Shown here one piece after another: positions 7,551-11,760 of a stretch of 11,760 nt of DNA; position 1 is the first letter of the stretch, and every line of letters begins with the position of its first letter. This stretch comes from Echinostoma caproni. Its lineage: Eukaryota > Platyhelminthes > Trematoda > Plagiorchiida > Echinostomatidae. The notes below the pieces were generated by a model. The model was not told where the DNA came from. It was given only the letters and a program-made list of their open reading frames with translations, and made no database searches. The position numbers were made by a program, and so were the translations under genes. Location of the stretch: NCBI GenBank assembly GCA_900618425.1, contig UZAN01045631.1, positions 2,729 to 14,488 on the forward strand. The letters run 5' to 3'.

Positions 7551-9319
7551 GGCAAAGATTTGTAGTTCTCACAGTGTTCAACGTAACAAACCAAGTAGTG
7601 ATCGGGTTATGTACGGGAAAACCAAACTAATAAATTTGAGGGCAGTCCCTCAAAAATGCCCGCAGGCCAAAACCGAGGCTTTTTGGCGCTTAGTTGTCTC
7701 TTTTTGATCCCAGTCATTTGATGATTAATCATGAAAAGAGCTACATGCGGTCCGAGAGGAACACATCCGTAATTACTTGTTTCAAAAATTTACACTGTGC
7801 CCGAAAAACGGGGATAAATGCGCTCTGGTGCCACGAGGAATTTCTGGCGACGAATACAGAGGATTATGTCAAATAATCGTTCATTCTTGCCTCAGCCTTC
7901 CATGACCAGTGGAAGCAAGAAAATGATAACACTTGTGAGGTTTGTTAAAGATCGAGTTAAGATAGCTGGGTTCATTAAAGCACGTTCAGAGCATTTTGGC
8001 TGTTTATAGCTACTTCGAGATCACCCTCTAACAGGCTGATCAGCTAGCTCTTGTCTCAACTATGAAGGATGAACTTGATTTCCCTTTGCAACTGTAGTCA
8101 GCGGCTTTCAACTTCCATTTACAACCCATAGCGAAAACCCCTTTTGTTCCGGACGAGGTCCTCGAAAATTTTGTGAATCCCGTCGCTGAAAGATCTTACT
8201 AGTGTTTTATTTTGCTGAATCTCGTGNGTGACTCGTCCGTTTGATTCCCTTAATCCGGTTCAGCTGTGTTCCTACCTTGTACTGTGTTTCACCTTTTGCA
8301 CTTTGTTGCGGCTGTGTTAGCCAGGAATGCAGGTACCTCCCGCTGAATTTATTTGGTAATGCGAACATAGTCTGGGATACTTATTTAATGTCTCTCAGCC
8401 TCACTACTTTTCACTCGGAACCTGATCGAATAGTAAATTTTTGCATTTGCTTCAAACTTTATTGCTTACAAGTATACTGGTAGTAGTATTGTGTAAGTGA
8501 TTGTTCTTCAATTGTTTCATGCTCCCAAATTTATAAGAATTCAGAAAAATGCAGGTTGTTTGTTTTCTTGCTGATGGAAGCGCGAAAAAATTACGACGCA
8601 CAATGAATCTGTCCAGTTTCCTCTTTCTGCCTTCTCGTACTATGGGATAATGGTTGACCCTAACCACAATTTTAGTCTAAACAGAGTTTATGACAGTCAT
8701 TCTCCCAACAACAGCATGCATTCTAGCATGCCCTTGTGTTTCAAAAAGGGATCTCGTTTTTTGACACTGATATATTACAACCACTAGAAAGGGTGTGAAA
8801 ACCATAGTCACGGACGATGACCTCAAGTGGTATGCACAAGTCCGGCGCTTGGAGTGGTGAACCACATGGCTTTATAGGATTGACGTGGTTATGGGTCGAG
8901 TGACAGCGCAGCTTCTCATTCATTACCTTATGCGTATATGCTCATGAAAAAATACTGTCCCCCAAATGCTATCCCTAATTGCAGACCTGAAGCAAATGCA
9001 GTCCATCATCGCCTCAAATTTCTTGGACACCACTTTTTGGATTTTGCAGTTTTAGGACACATGTGTTCCAGCTCTCCCTATTTTTGGGTATTTCGATAGC
9101 TGTGTTATAAGCTCATGGTTAGAATAACTGATACAGAACAGGGTTTTTCATTGCATCATCAAATAGAAATAGATGTGTAAATTTAAACAGCATAATTTGG
9201 TATTTTAGCTCCAGTTGCGTTATTCATGCAAACTGTAAATTTATTTAAGTAATTACTCGTGTGCAGATTTTTCTCCCTGTATTGCGAAGGTGATTTTTGT
9301 TTGTTGTTTCACTACGGCT
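7551..9319. other. about 1.8 kb with no supported gene
   Basis: No exon with convincing splice context is seen. The open frames here (for example near 7818-8009, 8241-8483 and 8741-8923 minus) are short and lack recognisable domains. A GC-richer block at about 8800-8915, containing a GGGTCGAGTGAC stretch, looks different from its AT-rich flanks and may be an old interspersed repeat. Two GCATGC palindromes lie at 8714-8719 and 8726-8731. One ambiguous base is at 8226. Confidence 0.5.
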
Positions 9320-9322
9320 NNN
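9320..9322. other. assembly ambiguity (NNN)
   Basis: Three consecutive Ns between ACTACGGCT and TGCCCAAG. With the single N at 8226 they mark unresolved bases. The true length at this point may differ. Confidence 0.95.
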
Positions 9323-10093
9323 TGCCCAAGTTAAACCTTTGATTGACTTGACGACGTAGGCGCTCTACGTTGACAGTAGATTTTCAGGATCCCGGGTGCA
9401 TTATTAAAATGCAGCTCGTTAAACGGTCCATTATGCAGTCGGACGGTTAAGGGCATAAAGCTATATGATTGAGGCCATCTTTGAGTCTTACTAGTCTGAG
9501 CTATCATCAGCCGCTCACCTTCTCTTTGTATCGTTCTCCCTCTTTCTCTCTCTATACCAATTACATGGTCACACTTCCCACATCAACACCTTTTTTTAGA
9601 ATCGGAGATACTAGCCGCTCCATAAACACTCGATTAATGTATAACAAACTCCCTGTCCCTCATTCGGGTCAATCGACCGATGTATGGGAATAGCCATGAA
9701 TGCGCCTACGCGCTCGTGTTAATCGATCGCGTCTTCCGATCTAGATTTGTTCGCCATTTGTCCATCGACCAATGCACGTTCATGAACGAGGTCGGTTTGA
9801 CCAACAAATAGTGGTAAATGCATTTATCGCCATATGCACCCGATTGAGAGAGAGAGAAGGCGTTTCGAAGCGAACGTGTTCCTTTTCTCTCTCTCTCCCT
9901 CTCTCTGGTCATCCGAATAGGCTTGTAACACCTTTGTTCGGGATATTGGTTCTCTTGGATGTATAGACCACCATTTGTATCACTTGACTTCGAAATTGAT
10001 CTATAAAAAACTGTGCTGTGAGAATGTTCGAGAAAACAAGTGCTTCTATAGATAAATATGATGTTACTACTCACACTTTATTTCACTGCTTAC
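9323..10093. other. non-coding stretch with pyrimidine/purine tracts
   Basis: Holds a pyrimidine-rich tract (about 9518-9556) and the GA/CT inverted repeat at 9846-9897. The 122-codon open frame on the minus strand (9706-10074) is broken up by the Arg-Glu repeat made by the GA/CT tract, has no domain I recognise, and is probably chance. Confidence 0.5.
9846..9897. repeat. GA / CT inverted microsatellite pair
   Basis: GAGAGAGAGAGAA (9846-9858) and its exact reverse complement TTCTCTCTCTCTC (9885-9897) form 13-bp perfect arms around a 26-nt loop. The CT tract continues to about 9906. A hairpin, or a purine/pyrimidine triplex, is possible. Confidence 0.8.
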
Positions 10094-10116
10094 CTGAAAC
10101 GAGTCCGTGACGTCAT
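10094..10116 (-). CDS. possible minus-strand first mini-exon (low confidence)
   Basis: Read on the minus strand, an ATG at 10116-10114 opens seven codons plus two bases (MTSRTRF), then a consensus donor CAG|GTAAGC (boundary 10094/10093). The ATG overlaps a CRE palindrome. No downstream exon on the minus strand could be joined with confidence, so it may be a chance ATG-plus-donor. Confidence 0.15.
10108..10115. promoter_or_regulatory. CRE-like palindrome TGACGTCA
   Basis: An exact full CRE palindrome, the binding site of CREB/ATF bZIP factors in animals. A single 8-mer is weak evidence on its own. It is noted because it sits at the possible minus-strand mini-exon. Confidence 0.3.
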
Positions 10117-10193
10117 AATGTGTGTTGCTTATCTTTCGCCTCGGTCCAAAGTTTTTATGGGGTCTAGTAAAATCCAGCTATCCCTCAATTCAG

Positions 10194-10230
10194 TAGTTCA
10201 GTTCATACTATAGAGTATGTCTGAGAACTA
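10194..10230. repeat. two-step inverted repeat (cruciform-like)
   Basis: Inner arms CATACT (10204-10209) and AGTATG (10214-10219) enclose an ATAG loop. Outer arms TAGTTC (10194-10199) and GAACTA (10225-10230) enclose those, with 4- and 5-nt internal gaps. Both arm pairs are perfect. Confidence 0.65.
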
Positions 10231-10246
10231 ACGATCGAACTTGACC

Positions 10247-10264
10247 CGATCAGTCAGCTGATCG
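10247..10264. repeat. 7-bp perfect hairpin
   Basis: CGATCAG (10247-10253) and CTGATCG (10258-10264) are perfect inverted arms with a TCAG loop, 17 nt after the larger inverted repeat. Confidence 0.65.
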
Positions 10265-10615
10265 AAAGCGTTCTGCACACATTTGTCTGGTGGATAGGCT
10301 GAAACGGGTAAAGCAAATTGCGAGCCGGTCGCAACCCCGTGCATTCACGTACCCATCCACTGGTGTATGATCTATAATTCCGATCGTGACTCATGCACTC
10401 CATGCGCCCGTCCATCGAACTCTCCGTCGCGAGAGAGCATTCGTTCACTCATCCGTTCTGCCTCTCGTTGTTGTGCCCTTGTGTCATTGTTGTGTTTGAT
10501 CGTGGCATAACTTGTATTTAATCTGGTCTGTGACGGAAGGAAGGATTGGTTAGATGGATGTTTCTCCACTCACATCATACTTCAAATAGGCCTGTGCGCG
10601 GACAAATGAGCTGCA

Positions 10616-10648
10616 TGTTGTTGTTACTGTTGTTGTTGTTGGTGGTGT
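10616..10648. repeat. GTT trinucleotide microsatellite
   Basis: TGT/GTT units interrupted once by ACT and ending in GGTGGTG. Low-complexity repeat. Confidence 0.8.
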
Positions 10649-11220
10649 ATGTGATGAGATGTACACGGACAAGTTGAGTGACTTTTTCCTTCAAAAAGAA
10701 TTCACACACCGCACGACGAGTTGAATGGTCTTCACCGATTAGTCGAATGATATTGTGACTGTTTTACGGATTCCCATTTAATTAGAAGACCTTTTCCCTT
10801 ATAGTCTGGAGACTGATCTGTTATTCTTTACTTGACACACAAGAAAGCAACTGGAATTGGATTACAAGTTCCAACGTGCTGACTTATAGTAAAACATGAG
10901 ATTCCGTTTTGAACTTGTAGAAGTTATATCTTAATAATTCTATAGTCCGAACGGATGAGGGAGGATATTTGAACAATTGAAAAACCAAACTGCTGCGCGC
11001 AGAATTTCCGGTAGTTATTTGATCCTCTCGTGCTAGAGAGCATTATTTTCGGTCTTTCTTGGTGTGTATAGATAACAGTAAATATCGTGTGTTACGTCCA
11101 CTATTCCCTATATCAGAAACTGGTTACTATACAAGCATGCGTTACCTCCAGTGACTGAGTGGTTTTAAGGAATTCTGAACGTTTGGGGACATTATGCTCG
11201 CACATGTTCTAGTTCGACTT

Positions 11221-11265
11221 CATTCATTCATTCATTCATTCAGCCAACCAACCAACCCACCCACA
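11221..11265. repeat. compound microsatellite (CATT)5 then CCAA/CCAC units
   Basis: Five perfect CATT units (11221-11240), then CAG, then CCAACCAACCAACCCACCCA. Two adjacent tetranucleotide tracts of different composition. Confidence 0.85.
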
Positions 11266-11364
11266 GACGCATTTCCAATCTGGCTAGTTTTTCTCTAGTG
11301 TTTCATCACAGATGTTGCGGTGAGACCAGCATATGGGCTGTATGACAAGACGGTAAGAGAAACC

Positions 11365-11393
11365 GGGGGATGGCGGACAAGGTGGGGGTGGGG
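11365..11393 (+). repeat. G-rich tract
   Basis: G-runs of 5, 2, 2, 5 and 4 lie within 29 nt on the plus strand (GGGGG, GG, GG, GGGGG, GGGG). A two-tetrad G-quadruplex is possible. A stable three-tetrad one would need a fourth run of three or more Gs, which requires splitting one of the 5-runs with an unfavourable loop. Confidence 0.45.
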
Positions 11394-11760
11394 AACAAAC
11401 AGTTGCAATCGCGGGAGTCACAAGTCAGTCTCCAATCGCAGTGCGTGACATTTTTCTCTGATGGCCTGTGCACTACGTGAATTGAACACAGTGTCTTTTT
11501 TACTCATACAAATTCGTTTGGGAAACGTGCCAGAAACGTGCGTGCAACTTATCGACTAGTGAGTGGTTTGTAGTGGAGCTTGTTGCATATCGATGCTTAC
11601 GAATTGTGACGCGCTTTTCGTCATAGCGCGCGCTCTCTCTCGGTACTTTGAATTTTGCTATTTCACTTTTATTGCATGAAAAACAAATACTCGCCTGTTC
11701 GTCGAGCTTGATGATTTGCTTGCAAACACTTTACCTGACATCCTCAGTCCTTGCGCAGGT

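Larger units (their letters stand above)
10117..11760. other. about 1.6 kb with no supported gene, rich in small structures
   Basis: No exon is supported on either strand. It contains two hairpins (10194-10230 and 10247-10264), a CpG-richer stretch (about 10380-10470), a GTT microsatellite, CATT and CCAA tandem repeats, a G-rich tract, and a GCGCGCGC block followed by CT repeats (11626-11641). At the right edge, a minus-strand CAG|GTAAAG donor lies near 11730-11738, so an exon may continue beyond the window. Confidence 0.45.

Noticed and set aside
4921..7565. TTTGTAG shared at 4921-4927 and 7559-7565 as a target-site duplication of copy 2
   Set aside because: Only 7 bp, not adjacent to the tail, and the sequence next to 4927 shows no retrotransposon homology. 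Likely chance.
9706..10074. 122-codon open frame on the minus strand as a gene
   Set aside because: Its Arg-Glu run comes from the GA/CT repeat, there is no domain or convincing splice context, and the length is possible by chance.
1..11760. CRISPR array, bacterial operons, rRNA or a new defence system
   Set aside because: No regularly spaced repeats with unique spacers, no ribosome-binding-site-led gene strings and no rRNA-like sequence. The window has eukaryotic splice and poly(A) features.

Overview
This looks like nuclear, mostly non-coding DNA from a flatworm, most likely a digenean trematode. The evidence is the intron/exon style of the one convincing coding exon, moderate AT bias, many microsatellites, and two relics of a non-LTR retrotransposon whose reverse transcriptase and C-terminal tail resemble the RTE/SR2-type elements common in trematode genomes. 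The base composition seems less AT-rich than I would expect for Schistosoma and fits a liver- or lung-fluke better, but this is inference. Single N and NNN positions (8226 and 9320-9322) point to a draft assembly. No bacterial operons, CRISPR array, rRNA or convincing tRNA were seen.

Left part (1-3420): a candidate coding exon lies at about 75-265. Hairpins, an AT microsatellite and a 5'-truncated retrotransposon relic follow (1692-1950), the relic bounded by an exact 11-bp target-site duplication. Then comes the best gene signal in the window: a 3'-terminal exon (2456-3307) that encodes at least 282 residues of a Ser/Arg/Pro-rich, apparently disordered protein tail. It has a strong acceptor site and an AATAAA signal 108 nt after the stop. 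The two exons may belong to one gene, with the relic inside its intron, or to two genes.

Middle part (3421-7550): about 1.5 kb without a recognisable gene leads to a possible 55-nt internal exon (4928-4982). A larger, 5'-truncated and mutated copy of the same retrotransposon family follows (about 5782-7550). It keeps the RT core motifs, split over three frames by one probable 7-nt deletion, one 1-nt deletion and five in-frame stops, and ends in five AACTG repeats. It is dead.

Right part (7551-11760): about 4.2 kb with no supported gene. It holds simple repeats, several well-formed inverted repeats (9846-9897, 10194-10230, 10247-10264), a palindromic CRE-like site overlapping a possible minus-strand mini-exon (10094-10116), and a G-rich tract (11365-11393).

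Nothing here amounts to a new multi-gene system. The most informative point is the pair of related retrotransposon relics in the same orientation, one with intact target-site duplications, which together let the 3' end of the family be defined from this window alone.
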